Source: an uncultured Halomicronema sp. (GTDB lineage: Bacteria; Cyanobacteriota; Cyanobacteriia; Phormidesmidales; Phormidesmidaceae). From it: a DNA stretch of 53,820 bases. Below the pieces are notes generated by a model. It was not told the DNA's origin, did not search any database, and saw nothing but the letters and a program-made list of their open reading frames with translations. Location of the stretch: NCBI GenBank assembly GCA_937899725.1, contig CALCCA010000149.1, positions 1 to 53,820 of the forward strand, read 5' to 3'. Positions 1 through 7,928 of this stretch are shown here, piece by piece. How positions within the stretch are numbered: the stretch's first letter is position 1; the number at the start of each line of letters is the position of its first letter. The position numbers and the translations under genes were made by a program.

Positions 1-36
1 GCCATCTGGTATTTCATCCATCACTACAATGCATCA

Positions 37-1287
37 TTACTTGTGTAGCACTACCCCGGTTTGCTCCTGCTGCTGGATTTCTGCAGTGCCTTCAGCGGTT
101 AGAGCTCGTCTATCTACACTGCAATGCAAATACAGTCGGTGAGTCTCCCAAGGCTGGTTGTACTCGGCTTTGCCCTTTTTGCGATTGACCTTGTTGCGAT
201 ACTTCAGCCGTGGGTCCGGCAGCCATAGCAACTGAGCTGACCTAAGTGTGAAAAGTGTCCCAGAGAACATATCCTCACTGGTTCTAGAGCGATTGGTCTG
301 ATAATCATCAACAAACTGGCGGAAGACTGGCAGCTGGCGGTGACCACAATTCACTTTGAATGAGTGGCCCAAAAGGCCCTTAAAACTCACGCAGATTTTG
401 TCATGCTCCTGCTTCCAGTAAAATTCGCCAGAGCCAGAATAGCTCACTGGGTAGGGCAATCCACTCAGCAACGGGATTTGCTTTTGTTGAGTCAGGCTAC
501 CTGAAATGGAACCGTCGTCTTCATCTAGGTCAGATTGGCTGGGAAAGGCGATTACATCCAACACCGCTTGCCGGTAACGCTGCCCGTTGGGATCACGACC
601 TTTCGGAAGCTGGCTTTGAATTTGTGTTTCTAGTCGCTGTGCTTCAATGGTCTTAGCTTCAAGCCTCTCCTGAGGCCTCTGCAGATTGAGTTCCTCAGTA
701 TTGATTTGGAGACTATGGAGTAGCAGATGATTGATAGCGCGTTTCCTAAGGATACTTTTGGTGCCCTCGTGCATCTTTAGCAAGATACCTAACAGCTCTC
801 GCTCTAAACGCGATGATGAAGCACCTGCCTGACGGTTTACTTGCTTCTTCTTAGCGGCGGTGAGCGCCTGTTGAGCAGCTTTGCGAATTTTATCGTGCGT
901 AAAGGGATGGGTTTTGGCCAGCTTCAACTCGGTTTCAACTACTCGCATCCAGCGTTGTTTGCCCAGGATTTGAGCTAGACGTTTTCGATGCAGAGCTAAC
1001 CATGAGGCATAGATTTCAGCTGTAAGTCGTTTGGCTGAATCATGGAAGCGTCCAGGCAAATGAGCATAAGCGGGCTGTTGCTTCAGCGCATCCAGCAAAG
1101 GCTTTATCGCTTTACCATCTGGGATATGGCCTTGCTGTCGCCACTGGTTGAATTCCGGCTGTTGGGGAACTTGCTCCAACAGATCATTCATGAGCAATGT
1201 GTAGGACTGCATCAGCTCCCACAGATACTTTCGGGTCTCTCGGTTAGCGGTGAGCGCGCAGCGAATCGTGACGTAATTGGCTGGCAT
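37..1287 (-). CDS. cas12k: Cas12k, truncated (N-terminal two thirds)
   Basis: This is the RNA-guided target-recognition subunit of V-K CAST; Cas12k binds a tracrRNA/crRNA and the target but does not cut. The 416 residues match the family in order: LWELM near residue 22, a PGRF...SWLALHRKR...GKQRW block around 78-112, an IPKGRD-type block (PKGRD), LFTLRS...LWLPDP, and LHCSVDRRALTAEGT near the end. Complete Cas12k proteins are about 640 residues. Here the frame ends TAA-TGA after an unrelated tail (GVVLHK), so the C-terminal half with the RuvC-like fold is missing. None of the other frames in the last 36 bases resumes the family sequence. Start ATG at 1285-1287 has a good ribosome site, GGAGGT, nine bases upstream. 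Probably inactive unless the rest is supplied elsewhere. Confidence 0.85.
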   Translation of the reverse strand: MPANYVTIRCALTANRETRKYLWELMQSYTLLMNDLLEQVPQQPEFNQWRQQGHIPDGKAIKPLLDALKQQPAYAHLPGRFHDSAKRLTAEIYASWLALHRKRLAQILGKQRWMRVVETELKLAKTHPFTHDKIRKAAQQALTAAKKKQVNRQAGASSSRLERELLGILLKMHEGTKSILRKRAINHLLLHSLQINTEELNLQRPQERLEAKTIEAQRLETQIQSQLPKGRDPNGQRYRQAVLDVIAFPSQSDLDEDDGSISGSLTQQKQIPLLSGLPYPVSYSGSGEFYWKQEHDKICVSFKGLLGHSFKVNCGHRQLPVFRQFVDDYQTNRSRTSEDMFSGTLFTLRSAQLLWLPDPRLKYRNKVNRKKGKAEYNQPWETHRLYLHCSVDRRALTAEGTAEIQQQEQTGVVLHK

Positions 1288-1342
1288 AGGATGAGCACCT
1301 CCAGAGATGGATTGCCTGAGACATTCGCGTCATCAAGGATGG

Positions 1343-1355
1343 CAGTAGCATACTG
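1343..1355. promoter_or_regulatory. Candidate operator between cas12k and the divergent HTH gene
   Basis: The 101-bp gap between the divergent starts at 1287 and 1389 contains the perfect inverted repeat CAGTA-GCA-TACTG. A looser TGGCA/TGCCA pair flanks it. Divergent regulators that repress cas12k from such a gap are known in V-K CASTs (the MerR-type CvkR). That this palindrome is the binding site is my inference. Confidence 0.3.
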
Positions 1356-1388
1356 AAGAACATTGCCACTGTGACAAGCAGGCTGACC

Positions 1389-1718
1389 ATGAGTATTGCT
1401 CCAAAATATCCCCTTGACCGACACTGGGAAGCACTGAATACATATCTTAATCTCAGTGATGGAGCGCGAATGACGCTGGAGGAGTTTCTGCGGTTTTGGA
1501 ATGTCACGCGAGAAGAGCTGGCGTATATCTGCGATTGTTCACTCACAACAGTTAACCACTGGTTCTCTCAAGGGGATCATCGGCGAGTGCCAAACGAGAA
1601 GCATGAGCAGAGGCTAGCCTTAGCTCACCACATCTGGACAACAGTGGAAACGGAACCGGAGTATCTGCAAACATTGCGGGAGATGTATCACCGAAATCGT
1701 CGCAGAACCGTTGATTGA
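1389..1718 (+). CDS. Small helix-turn-helix protein, possible cas12k regulator
   Basis: A 109-residue protein from the ATG at 1389 (a GTG at 1371 would add six residues). The middle reads as an HTH: FWNVTREELAYICDCSL then TTVNHWF, with the second helix rich in recognition-type residues. It is a clear paralogue of the protein at 2073-2375: both share the pattern EEFLxxWxV...ELA...CSxxTVxHWFxQGDxRRxP. It starts 101 bp from the divergently transcribed cas12k, the position where V-K elements often place a repressor, but it is not the MerR-type CvkR that I know. Role as a CAST or cargo regulator is inferred from position. A hairpin terminator follows directly. Confidence 0.6.
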   Translation: MSIAPKYPLDRHWEALNTYLNLSDGARMTLEEFLRFWNVTREELAYICDCSLTTVNHWFSQGDHRRVPNEKHEQRLALAHHIWTTVETEPEYLQTLREMYHRNRRRTVD

Positions 1719-1731
1719 CTCTGGATCAGCG

Positions 1732-1756
1732 ACTTGCCATTTGGCAAGTATTTCTT
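1732..1756 (+). terminator. Probable rho-independent terminator
   Basis: A perfect 8-bp stem, ACTTGCCA / TGGCAAGT, with a 2-base TT turn, is followed by ATTTCTT. It begins 13 bases after the stop of the HTH gene at 1389-1718 and separates it from the next gene. Confidence 0.55.
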
Positions 1757-1809
1757 GTCTATACGACAACTTTTTCGGTAGCGTAGGGTTGTTGCTAACT
1801 TAGTTGTAA

Positions 1810-2076
1810 TTGGATCTGACTGATTTTCCCGTTTCCCATCTTCTACCAATCGTCTTGCCTCAACCGCGTTTCCAATTGGGTGCGCCTGTACGATGGGCAG
1901 TGGTCTCTGAACCAGATTTTGGAAGGGTTGTGGGGATCTTCTATGCGGAGGGCTATCGCCCTCAATCCCAGGGCATTCATTATTTGATACTGCTAGACGC
2001 GCAGAGTCCCTCACGCTGCTTTTGCGCTCAGGATCAGGCTTTTGAAGCAGACTTAGAGCCGTGGTTGCCAGTATGA
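1810..2076 (+). CDS. Small conserved-looking protein of unknown function
   Basis: An 88-codon frame directly upstream of the second HTH gene, which it overlaps by the ATGA of 2073-2076; such coupling argues that it is translated. The frame opens with TTG right after an in-frame TAA; a TTG at 1855 would give a shorter protein of 73 residues. The body is a compact, beta-rich-looking sequence (QLGAPVRWAVVSEPDFGRVVG...) with no motif I recognise and no membrane segment. I cannot assign a function. Start uncertain. Confidence 0.5.
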   Translation: MDLTDFPVSHLLPIVLPQPRFQLGAPVRWAVVSEPDFGRVVGIFYAEGYRPQSQGIHYLILLDAQSPSRCFCAQDQAFEADLEPWLPV

Positions 2077-2375
2077 CTGCTCGCTATCCATCTTCTGACC
2101 AATGGAGACTCTTCCAGCGCTACCAAGAAAATCCACCTCCGCTTCGCCCTGAGCAATTTCTCCAGTACTGGCAGGTGTCTTACCTGGAATTAGCTCAGCT
2201 AGCTGGTTGCTCCCGCTCAACGGTGGAGCACTGGTTTATTCAAGGAGATTCGCGCCGTGAACCGACCCTGACCCAGCGTCGCCGATTAGCCGTGGTGCAT
2301 CGGCTCTGGCAGCACGCTCAGGAGGTGTCGCCACGCTTGGTAGCTATTTACTGTGGGCCAACTGAAAGCTCATAA
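2073..2375 (+). CDS. Small helix-turn-helix protein (paralogue of 1389-1718)
   Basis: A 100-residue protein from the ATG at 2073, which overlaps the stop of the preceding gene. The HTH lies at about residues 30-62: EQFLQYWQVSYLELAQLAG followed by SRSTVEHWF, then a basic QGDSRRE stretch. It shares its core with the 1389-1718 protein, so the two arose by duplication. It precedes the RAMP-like/HNH/subtilase-like cassette on the same strand and may regulate it or be co-transcribed with it; this is inferred from position only. Confidence 0.6.
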   Translation: MTARYPSSDQWRLFQRYQENPPPLRPEQFLQYWQVSYLELAQLAGCSRSTVEHWFIQGDSRREPTLTQRRRLAVVHRLWQHAQEVSPRLVAIYCGPTESS

Positions 2376-2455
2376 CCCTGTCACGATGACAATATTTGCT
2401 TGGGGCTGCGCTAGCTGAGGCGGTTGAATGGCATCAAACGCAGCACAAATCAGTA

Positions 2456-3064
2456 ATGGGCAAAAACATTGTCACAGCGACGGTTGCCATTGAGGGCACA
2501 CGCCCCCTCCTACAACATCACTTCACCCCTGATGCGATTCCACTAGAGAAGCGAGAACGGACGGGGGTAGCTGGCAACGATCCTGAAGAGTGGAAGAAAA
2601 CGGTGCTGATGACGTCAGAGCGCCAGCTATATCTACCGGGAACCTATTTCTTCAGCTGCCTGCGAGAGGCGGCTTATCTAACAACGCGCAAACGCCAGAC
2701 TCAGCGGGATATTGTGGCCACCCTCCAAATTCACGAGTCTGTAGTTTTGATCCGTGATCGCTTTGTACCTAAGGAGCCGGAGTTTGTGACACAGTATGAC
2801 GCTCATGAGCGACCAGAAGTGTATGTAGACGTATCGGCGGTCAAGAATCCGGGTAGTGGGGCTCGTAACGTACGCTATCGTGTCGCGACTTCTCCCGGTT
2901 GGTGTTGCCACTTTCATCTGCTGTGGGACAAAACCGTTGTCGCCACGTCTCTGATGGAGTCCATCTGCATTGATGCTGGCACCTTGGTTGGTATTGGTGA
3001 TGGTCGCACGATGGGCTTTGGACGCTTTGAAGTGAAGCAATTTGATTGTGCTGACACCTCATAG
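2456..3064 (+). CDS. RAMP-like protein of unknown function
   Basis: About 202 residues from the ATG at 2456; an open frame from a TTG at 2396 would add 20 residues of low-quality sequence, so I prefer the ATG, although no clear ribosome site is visible. Features: an N-terminal beta-strand start (ATVAIEGTRPLLQHHF), a conserved-looking GVAGNDPEEWKKTVLM segment, and near the C terminus a glycine-rich stretch GIGDGRTMGFGRF at about residues 180-193. That stretch has the GxG...GxG layout of the loop found in RAMP proteins (Cas5/Cas6/Cas7). No catalytic residue can be assigned. It leads a same-strand cassette with an HNH nuclease and a subtilase-like protein. Function unknown; RAMP relationship is an inference from one motif. 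Confidence 0.55.
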   Translation: MGKNIVTATVAIEGTRPLLQHHFTPDAIPLEKRERTGVAGNDPEEWKKTVLMTSERQLYLPGTYFFSCLREAAYLTTRKRQTQRDIVATLQIHESVVLIRDRFVPKEPEFVTQYDAHERPEVYVDVSAVKNPGSGARNVRYRVATSPGWCCHFHLLWDKTVVATSLMESICIDAGTLVGIGDGRTMGFGRFEVKQFDCADTS

Positions 3065-3195
3065 AGATTGTCAGCCCACCAGGCATGTCGGGACAGGGCG
3101 GGATCCAGCATAGCAAGACTAGGTGGGGCGTGGTCAGGTCCGGCAAGTTAAGGCAAGACAAGGACTCATACAAAGCTTAAGCATCGGGAGATGGC

Positions 3196-3513
3196 ATGCA
3201 GATGCGATGTAAACGCCAACCGCAAGAACGCTGGCAGATAACTCGGCAACGCATTTGGCAGCGTGACCGGGGAAAGTGCCAGGGGCCTTATTGCCAGGAC
3301 TACCCGGAGTGGTCGCTGCCATTGAAGCAGGCACACGTCGACCACATCCATGAACTATCGAGGGGCGGACGCAACGATGATGTCAACTTACGCATCCTCT
3401 GTCGGCGCTGCCATTGCTTGCGGGCGAATCATTCTCACCAGGGCATGATTATGGGTGCTTTGCGGGACGGCATTATTCCAGCCAATTGGCGTGAGTGGGT
3501 TTGGGAAGGGTAA
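3196..3513 (+). CDS. HNH endonuclease
   Basis: A 105-residue single-domain HNH nuclease. The motif is complete: zinc-binding Cys28 and Cys33, then HVDHI with Asp49-His50, GGRNDDVNLRILC with Asn64, and Cys69-x2-Cys72-His73. Such nucleases use one divalent metal ion to cut DNA. ATG at 3196 follows GGGAG with good spacing. The stop is three bases before the ATG of the subtilase-like gene, so the two are translationally coupled. The 131-bp gap before it, after the RAMP-like gene, has no frame. Probably the nuclease arm of the cassette; target unknown. Confidence 0.85.
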   Translation: MQMRCKRQPQERWQITRQRIWQRDRGKCQGPYCQDYPEWSLPLKQAHVDHIHELSRGGRNDDVNLRILCRRCHCLRANHSHQGMIMGALRDGIIPANWREWVWEG

Positions 3514-3516
3514 ACA

Positions 3517-5439
3517 ATGAAATTTCTCTTTCTACCGCTGCAAAAGATTGCTACAGGGAAAGTACAGACTCATCCGTTCCCACGCAACAAGCCACCTGAG
3601 ACGGAAATAAACCGAACCCAGCGGCAGCGCCATGCTCAGAAGTTGCAATCGGATCTTAAGCGTCTCCAAGCTCCTCAACGATTAGAGGAGCCTAATTCGC
3701 CTTCCCCATCAGCTGATATTTCGGCTCCAATGCCGTTTCTGATTCGTGCTGAGCAAAGCCTCCAGCATAAAGACCAACTCAAGTCTTGTGGCCTCGAAGT
3801 GGTGACCTCCCTGCCGGATGACTATGCCGTTGTTGCGGCTCAGGATCTGAGCCAGCTGCAAGACAAAATCACGCTGTTTCTCGATGAATCCCGTGGTGGC
3901 GGTAAAGTCGCAGGTATTTGGGAGATTCTGGATGGCCAAGAGCGCTTGCAGTACATTCTTTCTCCGAATCTGCTTAGGCAGTGGGACAGTTTGGGTGATG
4001 ACCAGACCTACATCGTTGATGTCGGTGTGGCTTGTCTTGGAGGAGAAACCCAACTTCCTTCTCCACCGCAACAGAAGCCAGAGGAACCTAATGAGCGTTA
4101 CTTAAAACGCTTTGACCGCTGGCAGAAGATCTGTGAGCGGCAACGCTGGCAGTGGCAGGTGGTCCGGGAGGAGCGCTTAGAGAGCCTGCGACAATTCATT
4201 CAGTGCTTTGAGGGAAGTATCACCAGCCTTGTTGAAGGTAAAGTCACTGACGCAGCGGATTTGGCAGACAGTTTCACGGTTCGCATTGCTCTAACTGAAG
4301 CCGGATTGCGAGAACTCGCTTTGAATTATCCCTATGTCTTCGAAATAAAGGACGTTCCTCAGGCGGAGCAATTAGTTCACTTGTCACTCGACGATGACGG
4401 CATATGTTGCAATACAATCGCACCCAATCAATTTGTGCCCAATGTGTTGCAGACCATTACCGAAAGAAGTTCACAGCGACTCCACTGGCTTCAAGAATGT
4501 CGTCTAGGAACTTCAGAAATTAACAGCACTCACCTGAGTACTGGGGCTGCCGCGATCGACCAGTTGACGTGGGAATCGGATCGCTTGTTTGTCGTTTCCG
4601 CGACAGAGGGGGGAGATTTAGCCCAAAGCCTGATGGCGCTGACGGTTGGCAGTGGCACTGAAAGCGTCTCTGGTTTGTGGGGCAGTATCAAGCCGGATAT
4701 TGTCATCGGGCAAGCAGGAGACGAGGCGCAACAGGTGTTCGCTATGTTGCGCGATAGTCTGCCAGATGATGGCTATTTACTGTATCGAGCGGCGATCGCC
4801 CACGCCGCCCAATGGCCCAAGTGGGTGCAATCTTCTGGTCTCAGTCAAGCAAAGCTCCTCTATCAATTCGGTTATGGTGTCCCCAACGTGAACAGACTGT
4901 GGCCTGATGACGAGCAATCAGCTCGCTATGCAACTCAGGGGGAACAGTGGATTAAACCGTTGCAGGCAGATGTGTATCAGGTTCAGGTTCCTCAAACTCT
5001 TTTAGACCAACCACCTGAGACACCACTTCGAATTAGTGTGGTGCTTTCTTACAAAGCACAGCCGCATCGAACGGAGCAGGGACGGAGTCGATATCTATCA
5101 ACTTGGCTGGACTGGCAATGTAGCCGACCGGGAGAACCAAAGCTTTCCTTTTTAGGTCGCGTCTTGCAAGAATTTGAAGCCCCGGAAGCCGTTAATGAGG
5201 TGAAGGGCAATTTCAAGTGGGTGATTGGGAACCGGAAGCGGCGTGATCGCCTAACAGGCACACCCACCCGACTCTCACGGAGCGATAGTACCCTTCAAAA
5301 GGACTGGGTTGATGAGGTAAAGCGTTCAGAGTTAGGAGAAGAATTCTATGTGGCGGTTGTTGGTCACCAGGGATGGAACAATACCCCTGAAGCGTCAGCA
5401 GCCTACACGTTGATAGCAGCTATAGAGATGAAGTCTTAA
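3517..5439 (+). CDS. Subtilase (S8) family homologue, catalytic triad not found
   Basis: A 640-residue protein whose second half follows the scheme of the long S8 peptidases found in defence loci such as IetAS: DRLFVVSATEGG (normally SAGN), ALTVG, a SIKPDIV segment (normally WxIKPDVV), AIAHAAQWP (normally LLVHSAEWT), FGYGVPN, and a C-terminal beta domain with LRISVVLSY. The parts expected to carry the triad are missing: no DTG-type Asp motif (LDDDGICCNTIAP sits there), no HGT/HGH, no GTSxxxP serine loop, and the oxyanion Asn is Thr-Glu. I therefore read it as a pseudo-protease, possibly a binding scaffold. Ribosome site GGAAGGG precedes the ATG; the stop is 33 bases from the convergent hsdR end. 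Confidence 0.65.
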   Translation: MKFLFLPLQKIATGKVQTHPFPRNKPPETEINRTQRQRHAQKLQSDLKRLQAPQRLEEPNSPSPSADISAPMPFLIRAEQSLQHKDQLKSCGLEVVTSLPDDYAVVAAQDLSQLQDKITLFLDESRGGGKVAGIWEILDGQERLQYILSPNLLRQWDSLGDDQTYIVDVGVACLGGETQLPSPPQQKPEEPNERYLKRFDRWQKICERQRWQWQVVREERLESLRQFIQCFEGSITSLVEGKVTDAADLADSFTVRIALTEAGLRELALNYPYVFEIKDVPQAEQLVHLSLDDDGICCNTIAPNQFVPNVLQTITERSSQRLHWLQECRLGTSEINSTHLSTGAAAIDQLTWESDRLFVVSATEGGDLAQSLMALTVGSGTESVSGLWGSIKPDIVIGQAGDEAQQVFAMLRDSLPDDGYLLYRAAIAHAAQWPKWVQSSGLSQAKLLYQFGYGVPNVNRLWPDDEQSARYATQGEQWIKPLQADVYQVQVPQTLLDQPPETPLRISVVLSYKAQPHRTEQGRSRYLSTWLDWQCSRPGEPKLSFLGRVLQEFEAPEAVNEVKGNFKWVIGNRKRRDRLTGTPTRLSRSDSTLQKDWVDEVKRSELGEEFYVAVVGHQGWNNTPEASAAYTLIAAIEMKS

Positions 5440-5472
5440 CCCATACTGCTCTGTGATAAGAGAACTACTTAC

Positions 5473-7812
5473 TTAAGCCGTATCGTCCTGGGAGTATAAG
5501 TACCGCTGAAAGCCCAGGAAGACATCGCGGATGCCTCGTACATTCCCTAAAGTTGCCGCCGCTTCGCGAATACCGTGATACTTCAGTTCTAGCAATTGCG
5601 TTAACTTCTCCTCGCCCAGTTCGCGGACGCCGACGGTGATGTATTGATCGAGCACGAAATCGAGGAACTCCTGCTGGGGGCTGTCGTACTGGGCGAAGAT
5701 GCGGGCTTTGCGGGTGGAGACGCGATCGCGTCTCGTAATCGGCTCGGTCGTGTAGGCGATGTAGGCCAGCACATCATAGAGATCGCTATTTTCAGCATCA
5801 ATGAGGCGGCTGATTTCGGTGAGCTGCTCGTCGCCGTAGCCCCGTTCGGCGAGTCCTTCGAGGAGGGACTTACGGGTGTGGGGTTGACTCCAGAGCTGGC
5901 GCAGTTCGGCCTCATCTTTGAACAAGTCGGGGATGTCGCCGAAAAGCTTTTCGACGAATTCGGCGGCGGCGATGGGTTTACCTTCGGGACTCCAAAAGCG
6001 GGTCTGCATCGTGTTCTGAAGGGTGCGCTCTTTGCCGTCGGCGAGCCTGATAAGGATCTTCTGGGGACGGCGAGGCGCTGTGGGTTCGTCGTCGGTGTCG
6101 TCAGCGGGAGCATTGACGGTGTATTCGCCAGCCGGTTCGCGGACACTACGAGGGATGACTGGTTCGGGCTCCTCAGGTTCACCGTCCCATTCGGGGTCGT
6201 TGAAGTGCTCGTAGGCCTTCACGAAGTCGTAGATGGTGAAGTAGTCTTTGCCTTCAAAGGGGCGGGTGCCGCGTCCGACGATTTGCTTGAACTCGATGAT
6301 GGTGCCGATCACTCGCAGCAGGACGATGTTACGGACGTTGCGGGCATCGACGCCGGTGGAGAGCTTTTGGGAGGTGGTGAGGATAGTGGGGATGGTTTTC
6401 TCGTTGTCCTGAAAGGTGCGCAGGTTCTGTTCGCCGAGGCTGCCGTCGTTGGCGGTGACGCGGACGCAGTAGTCGGGGTCGGTGCTGATTTTGTATTGAT
6501 TGATCAGGTCGCGGACGGCCAGGGCGTGGTCCTGGGTGGCGCAGAACACCAGGGTCTTTTCATTCTGGTTAATCATCCCCATGAAGAGCTGAACCCGGTA
6601 GCGTTCGCGCTCTTTGATTTCGATGATGCGGTTGAAGTCGGATTCGGTGTAGACGCGATCGCCCTCCACTTCTCCTTCCAACACGTCATCGTCGGGGCTG
6701 TAGAAGTATTCGTCGAGGGTGGTTTCGATCTGCCGCACTTTGAAGGGGGTGAGGAAGCCGTCGTTGATGCCGTCTTTGAGGGCGTAAGTATAAACGGGCT
6801 CGCCGAAGTAGGCATAGGTGTCAGCGTTGTTTTCCCGTTTGGGGGTAGCGGTGAGGCCGAGCTGCACCGCTGGCGAGAAGTATTCCAGAATGGCGCGCCA
6901 GGTGCTCTCGTCTTTAGCCCCGCCCCGGTGGCATTCGTCGATGATGATGAAGTCGAAGAAGTCGGGGGGATAATCGCCAAAGTTGGGGGCGGGGTTGCCC
7001 GCCTCGTCTTTGCCCGCCATGAAGGTCTGAAAGATGGTGAAGAAGACACTACCGTTTTTGGGCACGCGGCCCCGCTTTTTGATGGTGTCAGGGTCGATGC
7101 GAACCAGGGCATCGTCGGGGAAGGCGGAGAAGGCGTTGTAGGCCTGGTTGGCAAGGATGTTGCGATCGGCCAGGAACAGAATGCGAGGGCGGCGAGTGGG
7201 TTCGCGGCTGAGGTTCCAGCGGCTTTGAAAGAGTTTCCAGGTGAGCTGGAAGGCGACGAAGGTTTTGCCGGTGCCGGTAGCCATGGTCAGCAGAATTCTG
7301 TCACGCCCTTTGCAAATGGCCTCCAGCACATGTTGAATGGCGTTGTGCTGATAGTAGCGGGCTTCCCAGGTGCCGCTGCGGTCTTCAAAGGGGATGTCGG
7401 CGAAGCGATCGCGCCACGCATTCGCTTCGCTGTAGGTGGCCTCCCAGAGATCGTCGGGGGCGGGGTACTGGAGGATAGTGCCTTCGGCCCCGGTACGCAT
7501 GTCGATCTGGTAAATGCCGATGCCGTTGGTGGAGTAGGCGAAGCGGGTTTCGAGCTTTTGGGCGTAGTTTTTGGCCTGGCCGACGCCTTCGGTGACGGGG
7601 GCATCGCGCTTTTTGGCTTCGATTACGGCGAGTTTGTGGCCGCGATAGACGAGCACGTAGTCGGCATATTCGGGGTTGGCGCGGCGGCCATTACCGACGA
7701 GGCGACCGGGGGCGATGACTTCGCGGCGAATGCGGCTACCCTCGACGAGGCCCCAGCCAGCAGCGCGGAGGGCGGGGTCAATGAGTTCGGCACGGGTTTC
7801 GGCTTCGTTCAT
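5473..7812 (-). CDS. hsdR: Type I restriction enzyme R subunit (EcoEI-like)
   Basis: The DNA-translocating and cutting subunit of a type I restriction system. At 779 residues it has the usual length for the EcoEI-type branch. N-terminal PD-(D/E)xK nuclease: Asp51, Glu65, Lys67 in the IEAKK motif. Superfamily 2 motor: Walker A ATGTGKT at 178-184, DECH at 292-295, LTATPKR, and the arginine-finger motif QIVGRGTRPF. A C-terminal coupling region follows. All key residues are present. ATG at 7810-7812. It is the last gene of the hsdM-hsdS-pentapeptide-hsdR run and is much richer in G+C than the pentapeptide gene before it, which suggests that the latter was added later. Confidence 0.93.
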   Translation of the reverse strand: MNEAETRAELIDPALRAAGWGLVEGSRIRREVIAPGRLVGNGRRANPEYADYVLVYRGHKLAVIEAKKRDAPVTEGVGQAKNYAQKLETRFAYSTNGIGIYQIDMRTGAEGTILQYPAPDDLWEATYSEANAWRDRFADIPFEDRSGTWEARYYQHNAIQHVLEAICKGRDRILLTMATGTGKTFVAFQLTWKLFQSRWNLSREPTRRPRILFLADRNILANQAYNAFSAFPDDALVRIDPDTIKKRGRVPKNGSVFFTIFQTFMAGKDEAGNPAPNFGDYPPDFFDFIIIDECHRGGAKDESTWRAILEYFSPAVQLGLTATPKRENNADTYAYFGEPVYTYALKDGINDGFLTPFKVRQIETTLDEYFYSPDDDVLEGEVEGDRVYTESDFNRIIEIKERERYRVQLFMGMINQNEKTLVFCATQDHALAVRDLINQYKISTDPDYCVRVTANDGSLGEQNLRTFQDNEKTIPTILTTSQKLSTGVDARNVRNIVLLRVIGTIIEFKQIVGRGTRPFEGKDYFTIYDFVKAYEHFNDPEWDGEPEEPEPVIPRSVREPAGEYTVNAPADDTDDEPTAPRRPQKILIRLADGKERTLQNTMQTRFWSPEGKPIAAAEFVEKLFGDIPDLFKDEAELRQLWSQPHTRKSLLEGLAERGYGDEQLTEISRLIDAENSDLYDVLAYIAYTTEPITRRDRVSTRKARIFAQYDSPQQEFLDFVLDQYITVGVRELGEEKLTQLLELKYHGIREAAATLGNVRGIRDVFLGFQRYLYSQDDTA

Positions 7813-7928
7813 AGAGCAGTCAGCCTGGAAATGCGGGAAGTCAGCTCAGCAGAATCCTATCTAAATTCAGCTTTCCCACTGCTCTTGTTTTTTCCCGGAC
7901 TGTAGAGGTTATGAATCAACTTTCTGAC

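Noticed and set aside
3065-3195. Possible short repeats or small RNA between the RAMP-like and HNH genes
   Set aside because: Only loose AGGCAAG/ACAAGG recurrences, no consistent unit or stable hairpin seen.
5644-7905. A 753-codon open frame on the plus strand opposite hsdR
   Set aside because: It is antisense to a strongly supported hsdR; its Gly/Val-rich composition is the usual mirror of high-GC coding sequence.
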